Shown here: one piece after another, positions 21,587 through 32,345 of the stretch
Position numbering within the stretch: the first letter of the stretch is position 1
Layout: every line of letters begins with the position of its first letter
Source of the DNA: Brachynemurus nebulosus
Taxonomy: Eukaryota; Arthropoda; Insecta; Neuroptera; Myrmeleontidae
Assembly: GCA_035578155.1 (NCBI GenBank)
Contig: JAPWDM010000006.1
Span: forward strand, 15,144,305-15,208,304
Direction of reading: 5' to 3'
DNA length: 64,000 bases
Program-made: the position numbers and the translations under genes
The notes under the pieces: model-generated
What the model was told of the DNA's origin: nothing
What the model saw: only the letters and a program-made list of their open reading frames with translations
Database searches by the model: none

Positions 21587-22277
21587 AACTATTTAATGAA
21601 CTTTACATTTAAAACAAAGAATTGTTATTTGTGTTTCATGAAAATCGCATTACTTTATTATTGATAAAGAACTAATAATTAAGATATAACAATTAAGATT
21701 TTTATATGTATTGATGTTTATTGAAACATGTTTTTCCACAAATAATAAAAAAGCACAGAACATTTTTTCAATATTAATAATTTGATTTTAATCCTTACCC
21801 TTCTATCAATATCTTTTTAAACTATTTTAATTCAATTATTTATTAATAAATAAAAAAAAAACCTTATAAATAATACGGTAAGAGAGTAGAATTTTTCCTG
21901 TACAGCGCCGAAATTTTTTCGGAGTCACAATGTAATTTTTACTGTGCAGTCAAATTTTACGGAGCTGTAGGGTAATTTTTCTATACTCATCGTACTTTTT
22001 CCTTTACCTGTCACTTATGTCCGCCTTACCAGAGAGCTCCGTAATTGTTTACTAGAAATTTCCATAAAAATTACCGTATTTTTTTCTCAGTGTAATAATC
22101 CTGTAAAATGAGAGAGTAAAAGTGGAAATCCGTAGTTTTTATTGGTACAGCTGTTTAGAGGATGTTTTTCTCTCTCTAATGACATCAAGAACAAATGTTT
22201 ATTGTAGCAGGTTAATGTAGAAACTACTTACTTTGAATATTGGTGCAAAGTGTCCGGGTCTAGACGGTTTTACGGTA

Positions 22278-22667
22278 CATTAATATAATATGAATACTGT
22301 ATGTCGTAGCTGAGCTATAAGCGTTACATTAAATATTATGTAAATATATTCGCTGGTGCTGTCGGTTAAATTATATCACCGACTGATAATAATAACGAAT
22401 AAATATATGTATATACCTACATATGTACATAATGTATCCATGATATGAATGAATGTTATATGAGAGTGCTGTAGACAAAGTGACGTTGGGATTGTATTTG
22501 TGTTTTATTGAGAAAATTTTACTCCATTTTAAAACCGTGGGGAATTCAATTTGAAACAATAACGAAACAGTCAGTATATGTATAAATATGTAATATATAC
22601 AGGTACCCCTATACGGTATAAATGTACAGTAGTGTATATAAAATTTGAAACAGTGGAAAAAAAATAT
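22278..22667. other. No gene seen
   Basis: AT-rich sequence between element T and the mariner relic. No features. Confidence 0.4.
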
Positions 22668-23180
22668 TAGGTGTACAACTAAGTTCTACCCGTTTTTTGC
22701 AAAAAAGGCATGAAATCTTTTAAAACAGTTTGTTGAGTGACGTTTAACTTTTCTGCAAGTTTAACAAGTTGTGTTTGCACAGAATCTTGGTCCAATGATT
22801 CTTACAATTCCTCGTCACTGATTGTTGGAGGTTCCATAGCGTGGAAATCCTCGTTTTTAAATGTCCGAAACCATCTTCGTCACGTACTGTTATCAATAGC
22901 ACTGTCACCATGTGTTGCACAGATTATTTTTTGAGCTTCAGCAGCACTTTTTCCTTGATGAAATTCGTATAATAGAAAACAATGGAGGATAAGCACACTA
23001 TTTACTTCCATTTTCAGCTCAATAAAAAAAATATATATTGAAGATTAATATATTAAGGGCGTGACGAATTTACAGAATAAAAACAGCTGTTTATGTATAT
23101 ATGCGCATTAATAATTTACCTATAACCGGCCGTGAGATAACGCCATCTTTTGAAAACGGGTACAACTTAATTGTACACTA
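22668..23180 (-). mobile_element. Internally deleted mariner-like element, 513 bp
   Basis: TIRs: left TTAGGTGTACAACTAAGTTC, right complement TAGTGTACAATTAAGTTGTA, both going on to ACCCGTTTT, with TA at each edge (22668-22669, 23179-23180). The interior codes only for the N-terminal part of a mariner transposase on the minus strand. The catalytic two-thirds is missing and the coding part runs straight into the TIR, so this is a deletion derivative that would depend on another transposase. Confidence 0.9.
22679..23011 (-). pseudogene. Mariner transposase, N-terminal relic
   Basis: Starts MEVNSVLILHCFLLYEFHQG and continues KSAAEAQKIICATHGDSA and RRWFRTFKNEDFHAMEPP, then DEELQESLDQDSVQTQ, LVKLAEKLNVTQQTVLKDF and a stop. 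This corresponds to the paired helix-turn-helix DNA-binding region of mariner transposases, 110 codons compared with about 345 in full-length members. Two in-frame stops interrupt it, at about codons 44 and 70, and no DDD catalytic motif follows. Assignment to mariner is clear from the reading frame; the subfamily is not determined. Confidence 0.88.
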
Positions 23181-23779
23181 CAGATCAGTGAACATATTAT
23201 ATATTATATTATATAGACTGATAATATAAATGTGTAATTGAGGCAACCAGTTACGACCATGTTCCGACCTTAATAGTATTCTGTTATATAGTAATGGATT
23301 TGTATCCGTAGTTACCTTTTTAAATAATTATTGTCAAAATATAATACAGATAATAAAATTTTATTTTTTGAGAGGAAACTTCAAAATTTTGAAAGAAAGA
23401 AAGTGGTGTTCGCTTTATTTTCAAAATACGTACGTATACAAATTATGTCTTGCAATAATTATAGTCGCATTTGCTCAAAAATTGACATTATATTATTTCA
23501 TTAAATTTCACCCGTCTCACCCTTGTTATCTGCTTCAAGAAAAATGCCTAGAAACTGGCTTTACGCTTTGTCTAGTAGTGTAATATAATATTGTTCATTG
23601 GTCTGTGTTGTACACCTAATAAAAAAAAAAAAAAATGAAAAAACAAAAAATGTTAGTCACTGAATTTGCATCACTGTTAATTACTATTAATCCAAACAAA
23701 ACGAGTCAAATTGATGGTCGAGCGAAGTTTATTAGCTTTGCTTAGAATCCATTTCTTGTCGTATTTTGATGGAAAGAAA
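23181..23779. other. No gene seen
   Basis: AT-rich, unique-looking. The frame 23368-23583 has no recognised feature. An A run lies at about 23620-23634. Confidence 0.45.
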
Positions 23780-23792
23780 GTCTTTATTTCTA

Positions 23793-24144
23793 TAAATAAT
23801 AATAATGCGTTTAACGTCCGCTTTCCGGACAATTCAGTCCATAACAGACGCCACCCAAATCATTATTTTGTATATTTTTTTTATTTATTCATTACATTAT
23901 ATTTGTTACATTATACATACATTTATGATGTGGGTGGAGGAGAAGGAAAGTGGGTGAGAGCTAGGATTTGGTGGGTATGCGTCTGCAGCCGTCTTCTTAA
24001 GGAACTATGCCGATATTCATCTGGAATTGTGAAGGGAAACTGCAGAAAACCTTCACGAGCCTAGCCGGTCGTCGGATTCGAACCCTCGACCTACCAGTTG
24101 CAAGTGCCAGTTAGTGCTTAAGCACGCTCGGCCACTTCGCTGGT
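23793..24144 (-). mobile_element. tRNA-derived SINE with exact 13-bp duplication
   Basis: Flanked by GTCTTTATTTCTA at 23780-23792 and 24145-24157 (13 of 13 identical). On the minus strand it begins with a tRNA-like head: A-box-like GTGGCCGAGCG near 24136, B box GGTTCGAATCC at 24084-24074, resembling Ser/Leu-type tRNA. The body follows (CTGCAGTTTCCCTTCACAAT, TAGTTCCTTAAGAAGACGGC), then an AT-rich stretch and a tail AAAGCGGACGTTAAACGCAT with a TTA-repeat end. Total 352 bp. A relative is at 4856-5005. The TTA-type tail fits a LINE partner without poly-A. The frame 23711-24064 is spurious. Confidence 0.9.
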
Positions 24145-24157
24145 GTCTTTATTTCTA

Positions 24158-25435
24158 ATTTATAAGAAAATACGTTTTGAAGGTGTATGAAATTAGTAAT
24201 ATGAACCGTACAAGAACTCAAAAGGCTTATCGGGTTAAAATATAGAGTTTATTTAAGATATATTTAAAGGGGACGGTCAGTTTTAAGAAATTTTGAACTA
24301 TATCATTAAGAGCACTGGACCAAAAGTTATAAAAAACATATTTTTAGAACTTTAAGAGGTATTTCTTTCCTCTTACACGATATATATTAGTTAAAATTTT
24401 TTTTATACCAAGCTGAATTTCATTTTCATACAACTTTTTTTAATTGCAATATATGTGCACGTTAACAAGACCCAAGAAGACCTAAAAGAGATCTTATAGG
24501 GTTTTCCTTTTAAAATGTTTGCTTATTGTACAAAAAATCAATATTTTGGAAGCTACAGGCAATCTCTGACAGTCTAAACGATTGCCTTCAATTTTCTGAA
24601 TATTCCCTCGGAGTTTTATATACTTTTTAAACTGATATTTTTGAATTCTGCGTATCAAAAACGATAAGAAAGAAAATTCATTTTTTTCATTCTTTCCTTT
24701 GTAGATTATTTCAAAATTAAAGCTAATATTTTCAATGTGAACAACTTGCAAACTTCCAATGTCACAATTTCTATGAACACTACTGTATGTTGATACATTT
24801 AATCAGATATATATCCATATACGGTACAAAACTTCTCACAATTGATACGTTCATTTCTGTCAACTCTTGAGTTACATACACTCTTCTGCAGTGACTAAGG
24901 TGACAATAATAATAATTATATACAAAATAAATATTATTTATGTAAAATAAAATTTCTTCAACTATATTCGCAACACACGTCATAATAGTATCATGTATCA
25001 TCATTTTCATCATACAGAACTTCCTAGAACTCTTGACGGTACGTGGGGTAAGGGGAACAAGACAGTTTTGAGCAAGCCAACAGTATGTAGACAGACTATA
25101 CTTACTTGTGAAAACATACAAATTATGTTTATTTCAGTGGAAAGTTTGTCACCGGTAGTGCGTCATTCTGAAACATTTGATGATACTTGATGAAGTGGTT
25201 TTAACAGGCGGATGAGGTGACGTCACTTCTCCCCTCTAGAAATTGTATATAGGGAACCATTTAAATCAAAATTATAACGGAGTTTCCGTAAGAATATGTA
25301 ATTTTTTTGCTCAAGAAGTGCGTTGGTACTACAACACCTTTAAATTAACGAAAATAATTAAAAAAATAACACCTTGAAAGTAACAGAAACTCCCATTGTA
25401 CGCTATTTTTGGTGCGAAACTAAGAGGGCGCTGTT
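24158..25435. other. No gene seen
   Basis: AT-rich with several short frames on both strands (24494-24751, 24780-25121) and no recognisable domain. GAGGTGACGTCACTTC at 25214 is a short palindrome containing TGACGTCA. Confidence 0.45.
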
Positions 25436-25585
25436 GTTATATGAGATGTTTTCCTGTGATAAACGGTAGCCTATGTCCTTCGATATTTTCCGGACTACTC
25501 CTATGCAAAGTTTTAAGTCGATTGGTTAATCGGTTGAGGCTTGAAGGCGAGGGAACGAAAATTTTAGACATATTTTTCCACAGGA
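25436..25585 (+). repeat. Repeat R fragment
   Basis: AAACGGTAGCCTATGTCCTT, 'CTATGCAAAGTTTTAAGTCGATTGG' (in pieces) and TTTTTCCACAGGAATCAGAT match modules of the R repeat at 9015-9848. It is truncated at both ends. The frame 25396-25662 across it is spurious. Confidence 0.5.
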
Positions 25586-25699
25586 ATCAGATATATTTAC
25601 AGGTTCTTTGCTTTATTTCTGGAACAAGTAATATTTCGTACCTTGGTATTTTGGTAAATTAATAAATTTTATCAACAAAATAAAAATAAAATTAAGAAA

Positions 25700-25795
25700 T
25701 CATAATATACCGGGATTTGAACCCGGTACCTCACTATCGATACGTATGGATAGCGTATGTACCCTAATCACTGGTCTATGTATAAGTTCGATACA
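25700..25795 (-). repeat. tRNA-like SINE head or tRNA relic
   Basis: On the minus strand: an A-box-like TAGACCAGTGATTAGGGTA, then a perfect T arm CCGGGTTCAAATCCCGG whose core is the B box GGTTCAAATCC. The anticodon stem is not convincing (CTATC...GATAG would enclose ten bases) and the acceptor ends barely pair, so this is not a working tRNA. No direct repeat is seen. It is more likely a SINE head or dead tRNA copy. Confidence 0.55.
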
Positions 25796-25799
25796 ACAC

Positions 25800-26625
25800 A
25801 TTAAAAATAACTTGTATAAATATTACAGGTAACCCCCGAAGAATACGGGTACCCTTTCCCCCGAATTACACGGTTTTAAACAACACGATTTTTAAGTAAT
25901 TCTTCTGAAAAATAATAAAATACATAATATATTATATTTGATACAAAGTTGTATCGGTCCTCAATGTACGTGAATTCATTGCCATGTGGATTTAATTTAC
26001 ACTAATAAAAATCGTGTAAATTGAATCTGTCAATTATAAAAGGGAAAATACTGGAAATAAAAAACTACTAAAAATTTTAGAGAATTTTATAATAAAAATG
26101 ATAACGAATATGAAAATTTACATATTTAAATTCCAAAAATATCGTTATTTTCGACATCGATAATTTTCGATAACGAAAAGTAGATTTTGAGACAAGTGAG
26201 TATTCTAATATGTTTGAAATACCCACAACTTGTTTCGCTTAAGCCTTCAAAAATTTCGTTATTTTTTCACTACGACGCACCGTTTACGAGATATTTTCAA
26301 TCAAACATTTACGATTACGAAAACTAATGAAATGTAATTTTTTTCAAAATATTCTATATTGTTGACCAAATAAATAATAACCAATTTATGATAAGTAGTT
26401 CGTTGTCGATAATCTTCGATAACGAAAACTAGATTTTAACAGTCGCAACATGTTTGGAATACGAAAGGTTCTTCGGAGGATTGCTGTACCTACCATTTTG
26501 TCTTAATCGGTGAGGGACATATCTGCATTCCTCCTTTGATATATCAGTTTCAAACAATTTCGGGGAGGTAGGGCGGTTGTATGTTTGAAATTTACGTCTA
26601 ATTCTGTCATTTTTGGGACACACTG
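25800..26625. repeat. Duplicated GATAACGAAAA segment and a TIR-like end
   Basis: The phrase TTCGATAACGAAAA + TAGATTTT, followed by 'ATGTTTGxAATAC', occurs at 26167 and 26410, about 243 bases apart, suggesting an old tandem duplication. At 26580-26625, the complement ACAGTGTGTCCCAAAAATGA looks like a transposon terminus, without a found partner. 25800-26100 contains GAATTACACGGTTTTAAACA, unexplained. No gene. Confidence 0.35.
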
Positions 26626-27468
26626 TATATTTATGTATGTATGTAAACATCTGGTTATGTTTTCTGCTATATGGTACATACATAATCGTGAACTCGTATA
26701 TTCTATTGTAATATCATTGAATTCATCGAGTTTATCATCTAATAGAATGTCTATGTTTCTATATTCAAATTAGATTATTAAATAAATATAATTTTATTCT
26801 CCTGGTTAGGAGTATATTGGAACACATGTTGTAATATTTCCATTGGTTCTGATCCTTCAGCTGATATAATATATGCAATTCAGTTTTATTGTTATTAAGT
26901 TTAACAAATAGAATGTTTTCCATAAGTGGCATTTTTTGATATTACAATGTACGGATTAGCATTTTCTGGTGCTATGATTGATATTTTTTTTCTTGGAGAG
27001 GGAGGGGGCGTGGTATTTAAATTAAAACACAATTATGAAATGATTCAGAACAGACGGCAGTAATTCAAATTCTAGAGATCGAATTTCAAATTTTTATATA
27101 TTTTTCCAAATGTATCAAGAAAATGAATTTTTTTACGTTTTAAAGGAAAAAACGTTAATTTTCCTTTAAAACGTAAAAAAGGTAACGTAAAACGTTTAAA
27201 GGTATAGACTGTCAAAACATGTAAAAAAAGGTTTTCCAATTTTTTGAAAACGTCACACTAGTGGTCCCCCTTAATGACAATACCTTGTAAGATTGAGACA
27301 AAACCGAAAAACTAATGACTAATTTTGCTCATCACTAGTATATTGCTTGCACATTTTAATCGAACTTTAATTATTTATGATCAAAATTTTTGAAATAATT
27401 CAATTTCACTTACTACATACGTATAATTTCCGCGTATATAGATATTACAATAAATCATGTAATTAAGA
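26626..27468. repeat. Spacer with a perfect 22-bp-stem palindrome
   Basis: 27129-27150 and 27159-27180 are perfect inverted repeats (TTTTTTACGTTTTAAAGGAA + AA) around AACGTTAA, giving a 52-base near-perfect palindrome. A shortened echo, ACGTAAAACGTTTAAAGG, follows at 27184. Otherwise AT-rich without features. Confidence 0.7.
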
Positions 27469-28399
27469 GAGTAAGTGCGGGAGAGATGCCGCAGTAGCCA
27501 TAGTTGGTCCGTTAATTGATAGATAGTCCTATTAATGGATTATATGTTTAAAATAAGTTACTTATTTAAGCTGTGTATGGTAACATTTATGATTAGTCAT
27601 TCAGTTTAGTAATTGTCCAACTTTTTATTATTGAAAAGTAAGTTTTTTAACATAATATTTTACCAAGCATTTAATTCATTAGAATTTAAGAATGTCTATT
27701 TCATTGTTTTAATGAAAATGAGTTTTGTTATTAATTCAGGTATATTTTAAAAGTACTTTATAATATTTTAGCTTGGAATTAGGCTGCATTATGTCTGCTA
27801 TAGCAACATGCGGCATCTATCCCAACAAAAAGGAGAGATGCCGCATTTAAAGTTTGTATAAATGCCGCATCATATTACATGTTAAAAACCTTATATACCT
27901 TATATACGTAATTTTTTTTTGGACTGTAATTTGTGCCACGTAAATAAAAAGATCCATTAATGGATCAGGAAGAGCTCTCACATTAGTGAAGATAACGAAA
28001 ATAATGATGATTGCCTGTGTATTGAATGTTTTGAAAAGTACTCAGAAACAAAAAAAAAATTGACTGGTTAAGATGTATAAAGTGCCAAAAATGGTTACAT
28101 ATGGCATGCATCATGTATGGAGTTGCGTGTAAAATGCAAAATTTTTAATATGAACTATGCGGCGTTTCACCTTCTTTGATGCGGCATCTCTCCCATAGGT
28201 GTGGGAGAGACGCCGCTTTGCAGGCTCTACAAAAATGTTAATTATGAATCCTTTATGACTCAAAATTTAACAGTATTTATAAATAATTTTAAAGAACAAT
28301 GCTTACATTTATTGTTACCAAATTTCAAATCAATTAAATGCATACTTTAAGAATTATCAAGTGTTTTCGAAATGTGCGGCATCTCTCCCGCATTCACCC
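27469..28399 (+). mobile_element. Non-autonomous TIR element, copy 2 (complete)
   Basis: Ends GAGTAAGTGCGGGAGAGATG + CCGCA and the complement of TGCGGCATCTCTCCCGCA + TTCACCC form a TIR of about 25 bp. The motif TGCGGCATCTCTCCC or variants occurs about eight times: the two ends, near 27810 and 27831 (divergent pair), 27857, and 28157, 28180, 28202 (cluster). It is an inverted relative of 1-770. Total about 931 bp, no coding frame. A target duplication could not be fixed. Confidence 0.85.
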
Positions 28400-29011
28400 T
28401 ATAGCTCTGAGAATATAGAGTGGGACATCTTAAATCAAAACACAATACCGTATAAGTTTTCCCCATTATTATGAGGCATCCAATATACAAAATCATAATA
28501 ATTATTATAACATAACAATAATATTACAATTCATTTACCTTTCATTGTTACTCGAGTTACGCGAGTTACCAAGTTGTGGGTGAGTTGTGTGTGTGTGTTG
28601 TGGAGTTATAAATACTAAATACTGTATTGACTATTGACCATAATTGAGTCCTGAATACAATTAAACACAATTCAACCGTTGAACCTTGATTGAATTTAAT
28701 TATTGGAGCATAAACAGGATTTCCAATTCAAAGGAAAATTCGTACAATAAATCGTTTCATTTTCCCCAGCTTTTTTTTTTGTATAAATATTAATATTTAT
28801 TGGACGACAAATTCGTATCGATTGTAGGTATAGGTAAACACATTGACAAAAATATTGCATAACTGAAATAAATAGGTTTTGGATAATTGTGAGAAAAGGG
28901 AATTTAAATTTGAGATTAAAGAGTAGAGCCACTCTAATACGGGTGTACGACTTGACAGTACCATCTTAAAGGGGTATTATAGTCTAGAAATTTAAAAAAA
29001 AAATCGATTTT
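28400..29011. other. No gene seen
   Basis: AT-rich sequence; a GTGTGTGTGTTG tract near 28590. The minus-strand frame 28696-28932 has no recognised feature. Confidence 0.45.
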
Positions 29012-29019
29012 TTTTTAAA

Positions 29020-29773
29020 GGGCATAGCCGGGTAAGATAGGGAAAACGGCCTTTGACGCAAAATTGATTGTTTTTATAGGAAATAATACTTCTTAGCCCC
29101 AGATACATTCCTGCCGAATTTCAACCCTCCGAGGCTAATAGTTTTTGAATACACAAAGAGACAAAAATTTTCAAAAAAAATTTTTTTTGACAAAATTACT
29201 GAGCCGATTTATTTGAGTTTAATATATATTAAACGTTATGAACGTATGTAATTATATTATTTTAGAAATAGGGTAGATATTTTACTTTATAGTCCTTTTT
29301 ATACATAAGTAATATATGTAGTACCGAACATGGCATGCATTTGTATTGAAATATTACTATGTTCTACCAACTAAAATTTTTCCATAAAAATATATGTTAT
29401 AGAGTACTAAGAGACAAATTACTGAACAAAAAATGGTGGGTGTCGCTAACGCCTAAGTGCCAAAAAAAAATTTTCTTAAATTTAAAAATTTAAAAAAATT
29501 AGTATAATAAAGGGATATAACGTTAATTTTTTCTTTATTACTTCGCCTAAGGTGGGTACACAATATATATTAAACTGAAATAAATCGGCTCAGTAATTTC
29601 GTCAAAACAATTTTTTTTTTGAAAATTTTTGTCTGTTTGTGTATTCATAAACTATTAGCCTCGGAGGGTTGAAATTTGGCAGGAATGTATCTGGGGCTAA
29701 GAAGTATTATTTCCTATAAAAACAATCAATTTTGCGTCAAGGGCCGTTTTCCCTATCTTACCCGGCTATGCCC
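29020..29773. mobile_element. Long-armed fold-back element, 754 bp
   Basis: Arms 29020-29230 and 29562-29773 are inverted repeats of about 211 bases with roughly nine differences, starting GGGCATAGCCGGGTAAGATA. The 8-mers outside, TTTTTAAA (29012-29019) and TTTTCAAA (29774-29781), match at 7 of 8, consistent with an 8-bp duplication as made by hAT-type transposases. The interior (29231-29561) is AT-rich, with GGCATGCATTTGTATTG and no frame. The class is inferred from duplication length only. Confidence 0.85.
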
Positions 29774-29781
29774 TTTTCAAA

Positions 29782-31530
29782 GTTTAGACCTTTAAGAATA
29801 GGCCTCTAAAATGATTTACGGAAATTCGAATTATTTTCGGAGCTACGGTTATTTTTCCCTGAATACTGTGTATCTTTTCAGTGTTAAATTCAAATTTTTA
29901 ACATAAGTTACTCGAAACTACTTTTTTCGATACGGTTGACATGATATCTCAAGTTCTAATGCACCGATTTACTTACTTGAAATTTGATACAGACCTTCTT
30001 AATACTATTGGTCTGACTTGGGGTTTTTGGATTGGTCTGGAAATTGGTCTGACTTGGGGTTTTTGGATTTTTTTTACTATTTTTACTATTTTTGCCTATA
30101 GGTTGAGTTAAACTACGAGCAGTGTTTATAACTTAAAATGTCTATAAGTCAAGTTATGTCTGCAGAGGAAACAATTTAGTAACGAGATAAAATATTTTTA
30201 ATTAAAGTGTCAACTGGAATGAAAGAAAATCGAAACGCGGAGGGGGGATTCATTTGAAAATACTTTGTTAAAATTTTGTTTACTATTCTTAGCCATTTTG
30301 TTATCGACCTAAATTGCGTGCACATATTTCTGTCAAAATTTTTTTACTCATTTTAATTTTGTCTCAAGACATTTGGTATACATTTAAAAAACAGGAAAAA
30401 ATAATGACTGGTTTTTATGGCAGCGGGGCAGACGGAAAATTTGAGCGATAGAAAACGTTTTATATGAGATTCCAACATATCAAGAAAGTCAATTTTGCAC
30501 CGGGTCCTATTGTTTATCCAAACTCTGAATTTACTATTTCATATAAGTGCAAGTTTCCGTAGGTACTAGCACAACAAAATTTTTCCCTACTCATGACACA
30601 TTAATGGTCACGGACGCTGAACAGCGTCAAGCTAAACATAGTTCGCTCTTTATCTAGTTATCGTCGGTATCGGAGTGGCCCGATGTAATCTATAATACCT
30701 ACATTGCGTATTGTGCATCCGACCAGTGGTCGCTGTCGAACCTTTGTATCTATTTGTCTAGACAGAGAGCGACCTACAGTTACTTACGTGTTAATAAGTA
30801 CACAAAAAAAAAAAACAAAGACCCCAATAATGACTAAAACGTTGATACAACTTTCATAATTTTCATTTCAAAAGAAAATTCTCGCCAAAGCGTTCATGTT
30901 ACTATAAATTCATTTGAAGTAATTGGATAGAAAACATATGAAAATAGTAATACTTATACCAATATCCAGTGTATTGCTTAGGAAAAACTCATCTTCAATC
31001 GTTTAGAAAATGTAATTTGTGAAAATGTTGGTTCATATATGAAGTTTATTATAAAATGAAGTGCTTGGTGTATGAAATGAAAATGGAAAACCTTTTTTTT
31101 TTTATTTCATCTTCAAAATAAATACAGAAGGCGTTTGGTAGGGGAAGAGGGAGAAAGAATGTATTTGATAAAAGTTTAGTGTTTTTTTGGAACTTTTCAA
31201 TATGTTTGCCTGATCGAAGAATTATTAAAAAGTGTATAGGCAAAAAATACAGTATAAACTCAATAATTTTTTCACGAAAATTTGTTCACCTATCATCATC
31301 ATTCTTTTTACAGTTTGGTAGCAAATATTGAGCGTCTATTGTACCTATAAAGTCGCCGCTTAAATATGAATACGAAAATTGTAATCTTCTTACGCTGCTT
31401 GTTTGAAAGAAAAGGGCAATAAGGTCGCTCCTTTGTTACCATTATTGCCATCTTATTCTTGCTTATACTGTTATTTAATTTCAAGTTTTATAAAATATTT
31501 TCATTTTATTTCCCATATCGTGTCCTTTGC
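29782..31530. other. No gene seen; short direct duplication
   Basis: ATTGGTCTGACTTGGGGTTT + TTGGATT occurs at 30007 and 30043 (36-bp period, two copies). The rest is AT-rich, with a slightly more balanced patch at 30590-30790. The frame 31049-31243 has no features. No element boundary was recognised. Confidence 0.45.
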
Positions 31531-32029
31531 TTTTAGTATTCCGTACCAAAAATGACAAAACGAAACATTTATAGAGTCACTTCAGTGTCTGGCACAGCTA
31601 GACATAAAGTATAAAAATTGGAATTTTGATTCTAGGGCAGGGGTGTCCAAAATGTTGTGCTGGAAGGTCAAAAGCAGTAGAATGTTTGGCGGACTACGGA
31701 AAAGTTTTAAAATAAAGAAGGATACAAAGGAGAAATATGTTAAACTCCGTCTGGACTGGTTCATGATGGAAATCCACAATCACATAGCGACTTAATTTCG
31801 TGTCTCATTTTCTGTTTAGAAATAAAAAAATGGAAGAAGTACCTATAGCTTAACAGAGAAATCACATTTTCTGGATTAACTTGGCCCTTTTTACAGGAAA
31901 AGTGATAATTTGGGCCTTAGGTTATTCAAAATTCAAAAAGATCTGATTCATATCATTTTTGTAGCTATTAAGTTAATAACGAAAAATGTAACTTGATGAC
32001 GTCATCACTAATACCAAGTTTTCTTAAGA
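31531..32029. repeat. Shared insect repeat piece and a hAT-like terminus
   Basis: 31531-31600 (TTAGTATTCCGTACCAAAAA, then CATTTATAGAGTCACTTCAG) matches 7068-7125. At 31637 CAGGGGTGTCCAAAATGTTG fits the common hAT terminus; no second end or duplication was found. 31900-32029 is family M-like (ACTTGATGACGTCATCACTA). Confidence 0.4.
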
Positions 32030-32179
32030 ATGCCAAAATCAACAAGTTTGATGCTGGAAACAGCTAATTCGAAGCTGCTCTATATTGCCTTTTTGTATTT
32101 TTTGCTGTTCTACGGATTAGAGAGGACATCCCCACTCCTTTTCACTAAAAGAATCGCTCAGAAAAATCTAACAATGTCG

Positions 32180-32345
32180 GGAATGAGGTATAGATCAGAC
32201 CAAAATCATTATGGCTCAAAAATTCCAACGCGAGTTATATCAAATTCATGTTTAAAAATAGTTTATTGTACGCAACACTGTTGGTACAGGTACGGCTTGT
32301 ACTTGAGCGATAGAAATACTTTTTAGAAAGCAACTGACATGCAGA
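32180..32345. repeat. Family Q repeat piece
   Basis: Matches 19900-20080 in order (see that entry). The 98-codon frame 32030-32326 overlaps it and starts in family M-like sequence, so I do not regard it as a gene. Confidence 0.4.

Larger units (their letters stand above)
21034..22092. mobile_element. Nested TA-flanked TIR element
   Basis: Ends CACTGAGAAAAAATTACAGT and, complemented, CACTGAGAAAAAAATACGGT; TA lies outside both (21032-21033, 22093-22094). Subterminal parts share phrases, such as CGGAGTCACAGTGTAATTTT (21269) and CGGAGTCACAATGTAATTTT (21918). The wording CTCCGTAATATT resembles family P (12139). The centre, about 21310-21880, is unlike the ends and carries a promoter-like segment and a 50-T run, so it may be captured host DNA. 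Confidence 0.75.
20331..22275. mobile_element. TA-flanked TIR element T, 1.95 kb
   Basis: Ends CCGTAAAACCGTCTAG + CCCCGGACACTT and the complement of AAGTGTCCGGGTCTAGACGG form a 28-bp TIR with one mismatch, and TA lies directly outside both ends (20329-20330, 22276-22277). The subterminal motif GTGTCCGGGTCTA recurs at 20519 and 20831, the first paired in a hairpin with GATCCGGACAC. TA targets suggest the Tc1/mariner superfamily in the broad sense. No transposase is recognised. It contains another TIR element at 21034-22092. Confidence 0.85.

Noticed and set aside
21412..21664. Frames ending in poly-phenylalanine
   Set aside because: They translate the 50-T run.
25214..25229. TGACGTCA (CRE-like) sites, also in family M copies
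   Set aside because: No adjacent gene or promoter; in the M copies the motif belongs to a dispersed repeat.
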